Assembly: GCA_012861695.1 (NCBI GenBank)
Contig: JAAOOA010000127.1
Coordinates: 1-64,000, forward strand
Direction: 5' to 3'
Length of the DNA stretch: 64,000 nucleotides
Origin: Trematomus loennbergii
Taxonomy: Eukaryota > Chordata > Actinopteri > Perciformes > Nototheniidae
The notes beneath the pieces were generated by a model. It saw only the letters and a program-made list of their open reading frames with translations, did not search any database and was not told the DNA's origin. Shown piece by piece: positions 9,323 through 19,952 of this stretch (position 1 is its first letter; every line of letters starts with the position of its first letter). Both the position numbers and the translations under genes were made by a program.

Positions 9323-10009
9323 CTGAGAAAAACCCCACTCTGAAGAGCTTCATGCTCACCGGGAAATATGCATCATGAGACAATTAATGAACTTATAAAT
9401 CTAATGTATCGGGAGTCTCTCACCACTATATTAACTGAAATTTAAAAGCAATGCAAAACATGCAGTTATTGTGCTTCCAGCAAACATCCACTGATAAACT
9501 GCGATGTTAACAACCTCATGATAACCTCATATGTTTTTAACTTAGGATCTACCTGTGGTCTAGAAAAAGGTAAATGTGTGCATTTTATTATAAAGTTGTG
9601 TATATTTACAGACTGTTGCAAAAACTAAGAAACTTATAAACATCAGGTTTAAAACTAAAAGAGCTTTACAAAAAAGTAACACAATTAGAGATGTTTGGAG
9701 TTTTATTTTAGTTATTAATTTACATTTTTGTCAAAGAGATGCTGATTTGATACCGTTGATACAGTTACGGCATTTCCTGTTTCTGCCGGAGAGAGGGGAG
9801 TTTGTCCCAAAGCTTGCCGCTGTATCTACTCCCTCCATCTGACAGGAGGGAGCCTCATGTGTCACTCCACGGAGTTCACTCCGTCACGGAGGGGGAGTGT
9901 GTAGGGGTAGGGTGTAGGGCGTGGTTTGGGATTGGGCCATACACACGCACTTTTTTGGCCCCCCCACTTCTAAAATGAATCCGGCGCGGTCTGCTGTCAT
10001 TTTAAATGT
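9323..10009. other. Unassigned DNA after the hAT fragment
   Basis: AT-rich at first, then GC-rich with short inverted GGAGTGA/TCACTCC-type motifs near 9830-9900. No coding region is recognised. It may be the rest of the hAT element, but no matching terminal repeats were found. Confidence 0.4.
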
Positions 10010-10860
10010 TCCCCGACTTTTTAACACACTTTTACCCATGTTTTGAGCACTTATTCCTGGGTCAATGTGTCATCTCTTCACCCTGGTCCTGAATTAAAAC
10101 AGTTTGACCTTATTTTAACACTCATGTAGCCATGTTGGCAGCGCTGCTCACCAGGTAACACTTGAAATACACTGTCCTGTTGAATTAAAACATTTCCCCG
10201 ACTTTAAACACTAATGTGCCCATGTTTTGAGCACTTATTCCTGGCTAAATGTGTTATCTTTTCACCCTGGGTGTGTGTATGTCTGCCTGGAAGTGTGATA
10301 TGCTGCTTAAAGCAGTGATTCTGCTGTTTTTAGTTTCTTGTACATTTAACAAATTAAATATGATTAATATGTACATTGTCCTGTCTATACTGACACGTTT
10401 ATGTCCATAGCTCTGTCTGTTTATTGAGTACAATGTACACCGCCTAAAAACGACAATTATGACTGAATTAAAACAGTTTGACCTTATTTTAACACTCATG
10501 TAGCCATGTTTGCAGCGCTGCTCACCGGGTAACACATGAATTACACTCTCCTGTTGAATTAAAACATTTCCCCCGACTTTAAACACTAATGTCCCCATGA
10601 TTCAGACACTTATTCCTGGGTACATGTGGTATGTGTTCCCCCCTGGGTGTGTGTATGTCTGCCTGGACGTGTGATATGCTGCTTAAAGCAGTGATTCTGC
10701 TGTTTTTAGTTTCTTGTACATTTAACAAATTAAATATCATTAATATGTACATTGTCCTGTCTATACTGACACGTTTATGTCCATAACTCTGTATTTTATG
10801 TCGTCCAATGTACACTGTCTAAAAACGACAATAATGAGTTAATTAAAACATTTTGGCCGC
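10010..10860. repeat. Satellite-like repeat block
   Basis: Several imperfect copies of the family seen at 7419, with long tandem segments that share AGCAGTGATTCTGCTG and ATTAATATGTACATTGTCC. Open frames here are by-products of the repeat. Confidence 0.8.
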
Positions 10861-10889
10861 TCATAGGCGGCCTGCCATGTGCACCTTGA

Positions 10890-11149
10890 GTCCCCGGGCC
10901 CCCTGACTTAAGCACACTGCCTTGGACAAAACCCCATATGCATAACTGCCAGACAAGCGTGCCCCTGGTAACCTAAAAATATGAAAAGTGTCTGAGTGTC
11001 AGGAGTCCGCAGTTGGATGCTTAAGGGCGGACGGGAGACCACCACAAAATCCACCACCTTGTTAGTCTTACCAGGGGCACGAGGTTCTGGAGGGTGTGAA
11101 TATCTGGTTTAGTCCGTGGGGGAGTGCTTAACTGCGGGGGCCCGGGGAC
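10890..11149. repeat. Imperfect long palindrome
   Basis: Left arm GTCCCCGGGCCCCCTGACTT matches in reverse the segment ending at 11149. Further inside, GTGCCCCTGGTAA (about 10970) pairs with TTACCAGGGGCAC (about 11075). The block lies between two satellite families and could be a foldback element. Confidence 0.75.
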
Positions 11150-11230
11150 TATGGAGGAGTGCCACTGTTAGGGACTCATGCTGGAGGTCTCTAGTCCGTC
11201 CTTTGGGGGTCTGTGAGCCGCCACATAGAG

Positions 11231-12083
11231 CCTGCATTTAAACAGATTCACCAGTTTATAACATTACTTTAGCCCTGATCAGAGCCCTGTTTTCTGGGTA
11301 AGACAGCGAGGTGCTGTACTTGGGTCTATGGGTCTATGGGTCTCTGAGACCCTGCTAACAGCAGTGACTCTGCTGCCTGCATTTAAACAGATTCACCAGT
11401 TTATAACATTACTTTAGCCCTGATCAGAGCCCTGTTTTCTGGGTAAGACAGCGAGGTGCTGTACTCTGGGTCTATGGGTCTATGGGTCTCTGAGACCCTG
11501 CTAACAGCAGTGACTCTGCTGCCTGCATTTAAACAGATTCACCAGTTTATAACATTACTTTAGCCCTGATCAGAGCCCTGTTTTCTGTGTAAGACAGCGA
11601 GGTGCTGTACTCTGGGTCGATGGGTCTCTGAGACCCTGCTAACAGCAGTGACTCTGCTGCCTGCATTTAAACAGATTCACCAGTTTATAACATTACTTTA
11701 GCCCTGATCAGAGCCCTGTTTTTGGGTAAGACAGCGAGGTGCTGTACCCTGGGTCTCTGGGTCTATGGGTCTCTGAGACCCTGCTAACAGCAGTGACTCT
11801 GCTGCCTGCATTTAAACAGATTCACCAGTTTATAACATTACTTTAGCCCTGATCAGAGCCCTGTTTTCTGGGTAAGACAGCGAGGTGCTGTACTCTGGGT
11901 CTATGGGTCTCTGAGACCCTGCTAAAAGCAGTGACTCTGCTGCCTGCATTTAAACAGATTCACCAGTTTATAACATTACTTTAGCCCTGATCAGAGCCCT
12001 GTTTTCTGGGTAAGACAGCGAGGTGCTGTACCCTGGGTCTCTGGGTCTATGGGTCTCTGAGACCCTGCTAACAGCAGTGATTC
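11231..12083. repeat. Six-copy tandem satellite, period 138-146 bp
   Basis: Copies start at 11231, 11376, 11522, 11660, 11805 and 11943. Each ends with two small palindromes, GGGTCTCTGAGACCC and AGCAGTGACTCTGCT. Length variation comes mainly from a GGGTCTAT sub-repeat. No coding potential. Confidence 0.93.
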
Positions 12084-12475
12084 TGCTGTTTTTAGCTCAT
12101 TGTACTAATTAAATATGATTAATATGTACATTATCCCGTCTATACTGACACATTTATGTCCATAACTCTGTATGTTTATTGAGTCCAATGTACACCGTCT
12201 AAAAACGACAATTATGACTGAATTAAAACAGTTTGACAGCATTTTAACACTCATGCAGCCATGTTTCCAGCCCTGTTCCCTGGGTAACAATTGAATTACC
12301 CTCTCCTGTTGAATTAAAACATTAATATACCCATGATTCAGACAATTATCCCTGGGTAAATGTGTTATCTTTTCACCCTGATCCTGAATTAAAACAGTTC
12401 CCCCGACTTTAAACACTAATGTACCCATATTTTGCCCACTTATTCCTGGGTTAATATATCATTTTCCCCTGGGTG
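12084..12475. repeat. Satellite-like repeat, right block
   Basis: Resumes the family of 10010-10860 directly after the six-copy array, so that array appears to have expanded inside this larger repeat. Confidence 0.75.
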
Positions 12476-12777
12476 TGTGTGGCACCATCTGGTGGAACAT
12501 TTGTGAATTACACTAAAATCCAAAACTTTAATGTTTTTTATCTTAGCGAAATAATGGTTTATTGTACCCCAATGTAATGATCATTTATGATTCTGCAGAC
12601 GTTGTCTACACGTGTATCACAACGGCTTATTTTTAGAGTGATTTGGAAAACTCGTTAGCGAGGTTTATTTTTGTCAATATGAGATGCACTGTTTTCATGT
12701 CCCATGTACATGTCTGTACATATGGCCTCACGCACTACTAACACAGAGCAAGTTGTCCAACAAAGAAATCTACGTTC

Positions 12778-12784
12778 TGCCGAA

Positions 12785-12822
<38 letters not shown>

Positions 12823-12850
12823 AACGCTCTCCCAACTGAGCTATTTCAGC
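12778..12850 (-). tRNA. tRNA-Phe (GAA)
   Basis: 73 nt. Acceptor GCTGAAA pairs with TTTCGGC (one G-U), D-stem GCTC/GAGC, anticodon loop CTGAAGA, B-box region GGTTCGATCC, encoded discriminator A. It looks functional. Confidence 0.92.
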
Positions 12851-13334
12851 ACAGCTTTTGGTGGAATACAAACTTAAAACTAAGCAACATCTGATGGGTA
12901 TGACAGACTTTTCAGAAAGTACAACTAACGTTTAAATACTAAGGATCTTCAGTCTACAACAGTAGATGCCACACAACTTCACTGCCTTAAAGCTCCATGT
13001 CATGCTTTTCCGGTTATTACCCGTCCCCTTGTGTGTTATGAAGGTTTTTATGCATGTAAACGGTGTGCAGAGTCAAAACCCTCAAAGTACACCCTGTAGC
13101 GAGTAAAAAACACAGAAAATACCTCCCCAAAACGCCTCGTTGGAGATACGTCACTGCCCATTTGAGTCTTCCATTTAGTTCCGGGTACGGCCTGATGTCA
13201 TGCGGTACCCGGAACGAAATGGACCAATCCCGAAGAGCTATGGCCACACCCAGCGGCGCTGGCCGCACCCTCTGCCAGCCTAACATTTACTGTTGGAAGC
13301 TCTGGTTCAGTTCACAATCGATCCAGTCATGCCA

Positions 13335-13570
13335 CTGCCAAGGACCTGTTTCCTGAAATGTGAGGAGAAATCTGAGCTGTTTGTCCTACCGACGGAAGAA
13401 CCACGACGAAGTCAGTGGTTGAAATTCTTTTTAACACTGTTCCTTCAGAGGTTCGAAGAACCGGCATTTCACAGACGAAAGCTTCCAAAACATTGCCCAG
13501 TTTGAGGCCGGATATGCACAGCTTGTTTGGACCGTTTGGAGCAGGGGAAGATTCGGGTACACAACCTGTA
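13335..13570 (+). pseudogene. THAP-like zinc-finger exon remnant
   Basis: One frame shows a Cys pair followed by LFVLPTEEPRRSQWLKF, resembling the start of a THAP domain (C...C, then F.P, then a conserved W). Another frame shows HFTDESFQNIAQFEAGYAQ, resembling the HF motif and tail of the same domain. The two are joined only across a frame change, so the exon is broken. I assign it from motif memory; a search against Pfam THAP would decide. Confidence 0.4.
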
Positions 13571-14709
13571 AGTTTGCATTGTTATTTGTGTATTTATCAA
13601 ACAAGGTATCTACCACGACTGTTTAAATGTGTAAACATGTTCGGACTGCTAAGCCAGTGCTAACTGTGCTAACTAAGTTGCTAGCGTTTCCATATATCAA
13701 CTCCAATATTAGCAGATCGCCTTACATACATGTTCCTCATAGCTGGATAATGTCTGCATTCACACACGAAATAGTCATAGACGTATACTCCTGGTGATTT
13801 ACCGCGGTCAGTCGCGAAACGTAATTACATTATAGCTGGCGTAGCGACGAGCTAGACCTTAGTTTGGTCGGAAAAACATTTTTGTTATGCTACGTTGCTA
13901 GCGTTTAAATATATCAACTACAATGTCAGCAGATGGCCTTACATGTTTGTCATGGCAGGAGAATGTCTGCAGTCACACACACGGAATACTCATACAGTAT
14001 ACTCCGGGTGATTTACCGTACATTGTGACAGTACATGTACATACTGCATGTATAGCTAACGAGGCTAGCTGTATGCTAGCGCAAAACAATGTATTCATGC
14101 AAGTTACAATGTATGACCGAACGTAGCAGAATACCCGTATAATATTGCAATTATAAACACGTTATTGCTAGCCTAATATGAACCACTAGCTTTTGTTCAT
14201 AGTAGTTTTATTACACTCCATTATAGTTGCCGTTCCTCCAAGCTAACGTTCATATCGTGTTAGCTACCAAGGTAAACAAAGCTAGGTTAGCATATTAGCA
14301 GGCAAGCTGTTCATTAGATAGATCCACACTCCTACCACAACTACTACTAACGAATCTAAAACAACTAAGTTTCTCTAATATTTTGTGATTTGCATTTATT
14401 TCGTCCAGCCAGATCCTGCCGGACAATACATGACTGGACGACCACACTGAGGCATCGTCTCAAAAAGCCCGGCTGCTATAAGCAAGATGCCGACAACGGG
14501 GAGTAATTGACGATATACCGTGTATATATGTATATTTACGTTCATTTTGTACATTTCTAAAAATAAAGTTTAATGGAAATACTTAGTAGGCCTATCCTTT
14601 CTTCCCTGAATTATTTGCTCCTATAACATATCATTCATATATAGCAAACCATGATTTGATTTCTCATCAAACAGTAGTAGTTTATAACGGGTAAAAATAA
14701 CTTACTCTT

Positions 14710-14964
14710 TGTTATGACCGGCTCGTAGGCCACAACGGAAAGACAAGGAGACATACACGAGTTTACAAAACCACGGCACATTTATTGTGGTAAATGCAGA
14801 GATAGGTGGTCAGGGAGAGGATGCTGAGCTGCTTGGAGGGAGAGAGGCTGCCGTGACTCCGGGCAGCTGGCTAGCACCTCGGCTCCGGCCAGGTGTCCGT
14901 GATCGCGCTGATTAGCCTCTTCAGCTCCACCCCATCGTAAGACAAAGGCCCTGGGGCCGTCACA
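14710..14964 (-). mobile_element. Solo LTR, 255 bp
   Basis: On the minus strand it runs from TGTGACGGCC to GGTCATAACA, has an AATAAA signal, and is flanked by perfect 5-bp duplications CTCTT (14705-14709 and 14965-14969). TG...CA ends and 5-bp duplications are standard for LTR retrotransposons (Gypsy-type and others). No internal coding region remains, as expected after LTR-LTR recombination. Confidence 0.88.
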
Positions 14965-15304
14965 CTCTTCTATAAAACAACAGAGATGCTGTATGCGAAA
15001 CCAATGTGAGTTTGGAAAATTGCACAGTATAAATCTATTTTAGTATACCTCAACAATGTAATTATGATCAGTGGAAATGGCCATGACATGGGCCCTTTAA
15101 GTCAGAAGCTATAACACATTTTGTCCAAATGCTGTCCAAATTCGCAAACTACGAGTCAACCAGCATAACCATTGAGCAACTTGTCCTCTTTAGTAAGCGA
15201 ACTGCTACCCAAGTCAAACAAGGGGCATTTAGATATTTGCTCACAACCTGGGAGTCATCTTGTTCAACCATTGAGCAAGTTGCCCACCAAAGAAATCTAC
15301 CTTC

Positions 15305-15377
15305 TGCCGAAACCGGGGATCGAACCAGAGACCTTTAGATCTTCAGTCTAAAGCTCTCCCAACTGAGGTATTTCTGC
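15305..15377 (-). pseudogene. tRNA-Phe (GAA) degenerate copy
   Basis: 73 nt with anticodon GAA intact, but mismatches in the acceptor (position 3), D-stem and T-stem. Confidence 0.8.
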
Positions 15378-15714
15378 ACATATTTTTGATGGAACACAAA
15401 CGTAAAACTAAGCAACATCTGATGGGTATGACAGACTTTTCAGAAAGTACAACTAACGTTTAAATACTAAGGATCTTCATTCTACAACAGTAGATGCCAC
15501 ACAACTTTACTGCCTTAAGTCAGCATCTATAACAAGCTGAAGCTGTCTGAATAGGCAAACTATGAGTCAACAAGGATAACCTTTAGCAACTTGTCCTCTA
15601 TAGTAAGCTACCTGGTACACAAGTCAGACAAGGGGCATTTAGATATTTGCTCAGAACCTGGGAGTCATCATGTTCAACCATTGAGCAACTTGTCCACCTG
15701 AAAAATCTACGTTC

Positions 15715-15787
15715 TGCCGAAACCAGGGATCGAAGCAGGGACCTTTAGATTTTCAGTCTAACGCTCTCCCAACTGTGCTATTTCGGC
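15715..15787 (-). pseudogene. tRNA-Phe (GAA) degenerate copy
   Basis: 73 nt, acceptor fully paired and anticodon GAA. The D-stem has one mismatch, and the last T-stem pair with the B-box first base is lost (CTTCGATC in place of GTTCGATC), which should weaken Pol III promotion. Confidence 0.8.
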
Positions 15788-15861
15788 ACAACTTTTGGTG
15801 AAATACAAATGTAAAACTAAGCAATTAATCTGGGTATGACAGACTTTTCAGAAGTATAACT

Positions 15862-15911
15862 ATAAATAATTTTGTTAAGTACACAAAAGTGTACTTAACA
15901 AAATTATTTAT
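15862..15911. repeat. Perfect 23-bp inverted repeat with a 4-nt loop
   Basis: Arms 15862-15884 and 15889-15911 are exact reverse complements separated by AAAA. It lies where the third tRNA-Phe unit breaks off. It may be a small palindromic MITE remnant. Confidence 0.92.
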
Positions 15912-16937
15912 TTATTATTGACCTCGAGTAAAAATCTAATTGAATGCACACATTTCTGAAGATGTTAACTTAAAATTAACATTATAAACCTGAATAAGTA
16001 TTGATCATAATAAAGCTGAAAAACATTAAAAAACGTGTCTCTCACGTGTCGCGAGCGTTGGCAGTGAGGGGGGGTGGGAGAGCTGGAGAGGACGCTGAAC
16101 TGTTAAGGCAGGGGGGGGGGGGAGCACACTGAACTGTTGTGAACTGTTAGCGCCGGTGTTATGCCATTTTAGTGACTGAATCCCTAATGCTAACGTTAGC
16201 TACATTTGAAAAGTTGGTTTAGCCTATACACACACTACTGAGCAATGCACACGCAAATAGTGCCTCAGTGAATTTGGTATAAAAGTCAACACAAACATTA
16301 GCTGGTACCTTAAAAGGGCATTGTATAAAGATTAAATATCAAGAACATCAAAATAAATTGTGACATAGGACCGACCTTTTTTCTCCTTGCAATGCTTTTA
16401 GTCGAGACCAAGACAACACAGACTGACTGAATCCCTAATGCTAACGTTAGCTACATTTGAAAAGTTGGTTTAGCCTACACATCCAGTAAAGTTGGCATGT
16501 TTGGTAACTTAAGAGTAACACAAACGATGTTCAACTGCAACAGCAACGTAATTAAAAAAATGTGTGTTAATTAACAACAATAAAGCAGGTCTTACCTTTG
16601 GAAAACTGGCAGTCACGAAGTGAAGTGTGGCAGACGCAGACGATGAACATGACCATGTGGCGCAAAATGCCTGGGCGGAAGTGTAAAGGCAGTAGAACTG
16701 ACGACCTCCCAATGAGTAAAATGTATCAATATTTTTGCATTTTTGACACTACTAAAAATATACCATTAATTTCTACTCAGTAATCCACAGCTGATTTTAT
16801 TGAAGCAAAACTAAGTAAAATGCAATTAATAAATAATTCAAAAGTTTGAATTTAGCTTAATGTGATTCCAAACTACACAAAGTCATTTCTATTGTGTATC
16901 ATTTACTTGGTATTATTTATTTAATATGAATTGACCC
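15912..16937. other. Unassigned DNA with a direct repeat
   Basis: A roughly 55-bp segment (GACTGAATCCCTAATGCTAA onward) occurs twice, near 16171 and 16424. A run of G lies near 16093. No gene is recognised. Confidence 0.5.
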
Positions 16938-16984
16938 CAGTGGCGAGCCGTGACTTTTATACCTAGGCCCTCCCTAAAAAAATG

Positions 16985-18092
16985 AATAGAGTGGCGAAGT
17001 CACGCCATCTACTTCCGCCCCATGGGACCTTATTTCGGAAAGATAATGTATTGAAGTCAATGGAGAGAGAAAACTTATTTTTCGATCCCGTTTGAATTGT
17101 GCCATGAATTACACATATGATGTTTGTCAATCTTAAAAAATAATTTCCATGTCAAAAAAGTCACAGTTTGTCGTGAAACTGTTGAAATATAAGACTATGA
17201 AAAATACGCAACTAGAAAGACTACAAATCCCAGAGTCGCGTAAGTGATGTCACAATAGCTAAGATCAGCGGCATATAGATATAATCTATCTATATGGCGC
17301 TGGCTAAAATAAGATAACTTTAACAAGATGCCTGTGTGCTTAGTACCAGGTTGTTATCATACCAGCAATGGGTCTTGCTCATTCTTTCGCTTCCCGTCTG
17401 ATGAAAGGACTAGGAGTGTCTGGATCAAGCTAGCTAGTAGCTAGCACGTTAGTTAGCATTACAGCCATGTCATTTTTATTAGCCTTAACATGAAGTAACA
17501 TGAAGTAACCCAACATGTTAAACAGTAAGAGTAGTAGTCATATTTCGTGAACCCTTTGAATAGTACTGTCACCGGTGTGATCATTCTATATACACTATTT
17601 AAGCCCGGGGGAGAAATGCTAACGCTAACGCTAGCGATTTTTCTACTTCATGCTATCTGCACAAATGGTTGACATTAAACATTAAAACGACCAGGCAGTT
17701 CAGAGAGAATCAAAGGAAGGCAGGCAGGCAGCTTTGCATGACTTTCTTCAGGACGTGTTTCATTGTGGTGATAGTGAGGGTAGTCAATCGTTTTGTTGAC
17801 AGTAGTGACGGCCATCTTGGTGACGTGTGTTGTTCTGTGAGACCAGAGATGTAGTTCATTGAGCGTTTCACACAAACAAATGTGTTACTTCACAGTTTTA
17901 CGACACATTTTTTTTTTTTTTGACTTGCAAAATTATCTTTTAAATTGACAAACATCATATGTGTAATTCGTGGCACAATTCAAACGGGATCGAAAGATAA
18001 TCTTTCTCTCTCCATTGACTTCAATACATAATTTTTCCGAAATAAGGTCCCATGGAGGTCCACCGGAAGGGGAGGGACTTCGCCACTCTATT
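16985..18092 (+). mobile_element. DNA transposon with long inverted ends and a THAP exon (P-like?)
   Basis: About 1.1 kb. Its ends AATAGAGTGGCGAAGTC / GACTTCGCCACTCTATT continue as long inverted repeats of roughly 170 bp with some divergence, including CCATTGACTTCAATACAT-type segments. It lies in an A-rich stretch of hAT copy 2; an 8-bp duplication with one mismatch is possible but blurred by the A run. A THAP-type exon at 17328 suggests a P-element-related transposase. The catalytic part is missing. Confidence 0.7.
17328..17444 (+). pseudogene. THAP domain first exon
   Basis: Starts at ATG and gives MPVCLVPGCYHTSNGS, then SFFRFPSDERTRSVWIKL before a stop. The C-x4-C pair, the FxFP segment and the tryptophan are the N-terminal half of a C2CH THAP DNA-binding domain. 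The downstream C-x2-H half would be in another exon, which I did not find. THAP domains are found in P-element and Kolobok transposases and in host genes derived from them. Confidence 0.7.
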
Positions 18093-18532
18093 AAAAAAAG
18101 AGTTATTACGTCACAGAGTATACTTCAGCGGAATATCAAAACAACGGCCCGGGGTGCAAAACGCATCAATGAAAGCGACCCTCTACCACACAAAACAACA
18201 CCTGTAAATAACCCAATTTGTGTTCTTTGAAATTCAAAAGGATATTGCATTGTGTTTGTTACTTTCGTTGCAGTTGTATGTCTTAAGTGTAATTTGGCAT
18301 GCTTTTATTTTGAAGGCGAGTTTACGCTGTTGACAGGAAGTTGTTGTTGCTATGGAAACAAGAAAAGTTTCACAGCGGGCGGAACTTCTCATAAAATCCG
18401 CGATAATAAAACCCACCCATTTAGAGGGAAGATATGATTGGTAAATAATACTGTCATTTGACATTACTCTCTCTTTGAGTTACCCTCTGTGAATTTACAG
18501 CAGGACAACCAATCAGCTCCTATCATCACAGT

Positions 18533-18924
18533 GGGTGTTTCTCAATCGCGAGTAAAGCTGCTTCAGAGCCACTATTTCAAGCATACTACGTCATCGAGTG
18601 CCGCCGAAGTACTGTTCCAATCTCCAGCATACTTGGAAATCTACCGAGCCCGGCGTACTCCGTTTGGAGAAATATCGAGGCTGCACATGAGTAGACTCCG
18701 CGGTCTTAAAATCCCCACAATGCTTTGCGCACGGACCAATTTCCCCAAATCTGTGGCGGAAGATGTAAGGCGGGGCCTCTCATATGACGCACACCTGCAC
18801 ACTTGCTAGCCTGTTCCACTCTTCGTTTTCCAAATGTCAGGAAGTATTCTTGACTCGCTTCTGAAGCAAGATGCTCGGCAGACATGTGCTACCAAGCAAG
18901 CGTACTCGAGATTGAGAAACACCC
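18533..18924. mobile_element. MITE with GGGTGTTTCTCAATC ends
   Basis: 392 bp, inverted ends GGGTGTTTCTCAATC / GATTGAGAAACACCC, inserted in hAT copy 2. Comparison with copy 3 shows extra sequence around it. No clear target duplication was found, so the superfamily is open. Confidence 0.75.
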
Positions 18925-19103
18925 AGAAACTCGCAGAGACGAGCTTCTTTCATTTAACCCTTCACATTCAAACAGAAACTGAATAGGCAGATTCTAAGGA
19001 TTTATTTCTTTGGAAATGTTATTTTAAATACAATTAAATCATGTTATTTTGGTAAAACTAATGAAAAATATAACAAAAAAAATATTTAGTTTTAAAATAT
19101 TTT

Positions 19104-19676
19104 TTAATGTTTTTGCACCATAGCACCATAGTGTGCACCTGTGGTGTGCACACACACAAACACACACTGGACTATTTCCACTGACTGGCTGTCCCTGTGT
19201 TTGTATATCTTCTTTCGTAGCTGTTTTGCATCAGGGCTAGTAACATCACCATTGATCCATTCTTCCGTGAGGTGTAAACCTGGTCCCTTTTCTGAGAGTA
19301 GCAACGTTTTTGCTTTCCTACACACTAAACATCCTAACTTTCCAGCCTTAATGTCAAGCCAAGGGTTGCGGTCTTTCCATTCGCCCACCTGCTTCGTTGT
19401 CCAACCAGCCGGCGGCAAGTCACTTAGGCTAGCAGCAGTAGCAGCTACCTCCGCACCTGCTGCGTTTTCTGAGCTCTCGACTTCACCTCGTTCTGGGGAG
19501 TGACTGGGCGGGAGAGGAGCCCCCGACTCGCTAACGGTTCTGGTAGCGAGTGCTGTGCTAGCTGCATCACCAGCATCATCTCTGGGTGTCTCTTGGTCAT
19601 CTCGTGGTGTCACTTTTTTGGATGTGAACCCAAAGTGTGCGAGTGAAAAACTTTGGTTTAGCTTTCTCTTAGCCAT
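19104..19676 (-). pseudogene. hAT-type transposase N-terminal fragment (KIAA1586-like)
   Basis: The frame is open to 19850, but the likely start is MAKRKLNQSFSLAHFGF at 19676, a pattern common in the KIAA1586/C17orf113-like hAT family of fish. Further on it has WTTKQVGEWKDRNPWLD and LGCLVCRKAK, a TTF-like finger start. The C-terminus runs out into unrelated residues, so the catalytic domain is missing. It abuts hAT copy 2 and may be part of the longer ancestor of that MITE family. Confidence 0.65.
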
Positions 19677-19952
19677 TTTAGTCCCTCCAACGTAACGTCT
19701 TTCTCCTCTTTGCCATGCGTGGCTAATTTGCATAATTTGTGTTCGCGTCACGCAGCGTGCGTAGGACTGGCTCCGCTTTTGCCAGTCAAAATAGAAGATA
19801 TTTGTAAATAAATGTTTCGAATTATGAATACTGGACATAGTAAGCTTCAAAAGATTTTAGTGACCATTGCGAGTGACAAATACATATTATAATTTGGGGG
19901 TAAGGTGTTAATCAGGGGGTAGAGCTCCCCCGGACCCCCCGGATTTCGCACA

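Larger units (their letters stand above)
12991..15096. mobile_element. TTAA-specific DNA transposon, 2.1 kb (Kolobok- or piggyBac-like)
   Basis: Flanked by TTAA at 12987-12990 and 15097-15100, with imperfect inverted ends (AGCTCCATGTCATG against AGGGCCCATGTCATG). The sister tRNA-Phe unit preserves the empty site GCCTTAAGTCAG at about 15512-15523, which proves an insertion at TTAA. The interior has a degenerate THAP-like exon near 13335-13570, an AATAAA signal near 14562 and a solo LTR at 14710. TTAA targets are used by piggyBac and Kolobok; a THAP finger would favour Kolobok, which is an inference. Confidence 0.85.
12745..15860 (-). repeat. Tandem tRNA-Phe units (three, period about 410 bp)
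   Basis: tRNA-Phe bodies at 12778, 15305 and 15715 share flanking sequence such as AACATCTGATGGGTATGACA on one side and CATTTAGATATTTGCTCA on the other. The second spacing is 410 bp. The first is 2527 bp, and it falls to about 417 bp once the TTAA element at 12991-15096 and its 4-bp duplication are removed. Confidence 0.88.
16938..19113 (+). mobile_element. hAT element copy 2, interrupted and 3'-truncated
   Basis: Starts with CAGTGGCGAGCCGTGA, as in copy 1, and follows the copy 1 sequence in blocks (16938-16984, 18093-18490, 18930-19113). Two other elements are inserted in it (16985-18092 and 18533-18924). Near 19113 the similarity to copies 1 and 3 stops and a hAT transposase fragment begins, so no right terminal repeat is present. 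Confidence 0.82.

Noticed and set aside
10254..10815. Minus-strand frames of 78-114 codons
   Set aside because: Both copies are translations of the same satellite unit; no domain or codon pattern supports them.
11231..12083. CRISPR array
   Set aside because: Units are contiguous 138-146 bp repeats with no unique spacers, and the setting is vertebrate.
13017..13356. Overlapping frames on both strands
   Set aside because: They lie in the 5' part of a transposon, overlap each other and match no family I know.
18533..18924. Assignment of this MITE to PIF/Harbinger
   Set aside because: The flanks AGT and AGA do not form a TTA/TWA duplication, so the class was left open.
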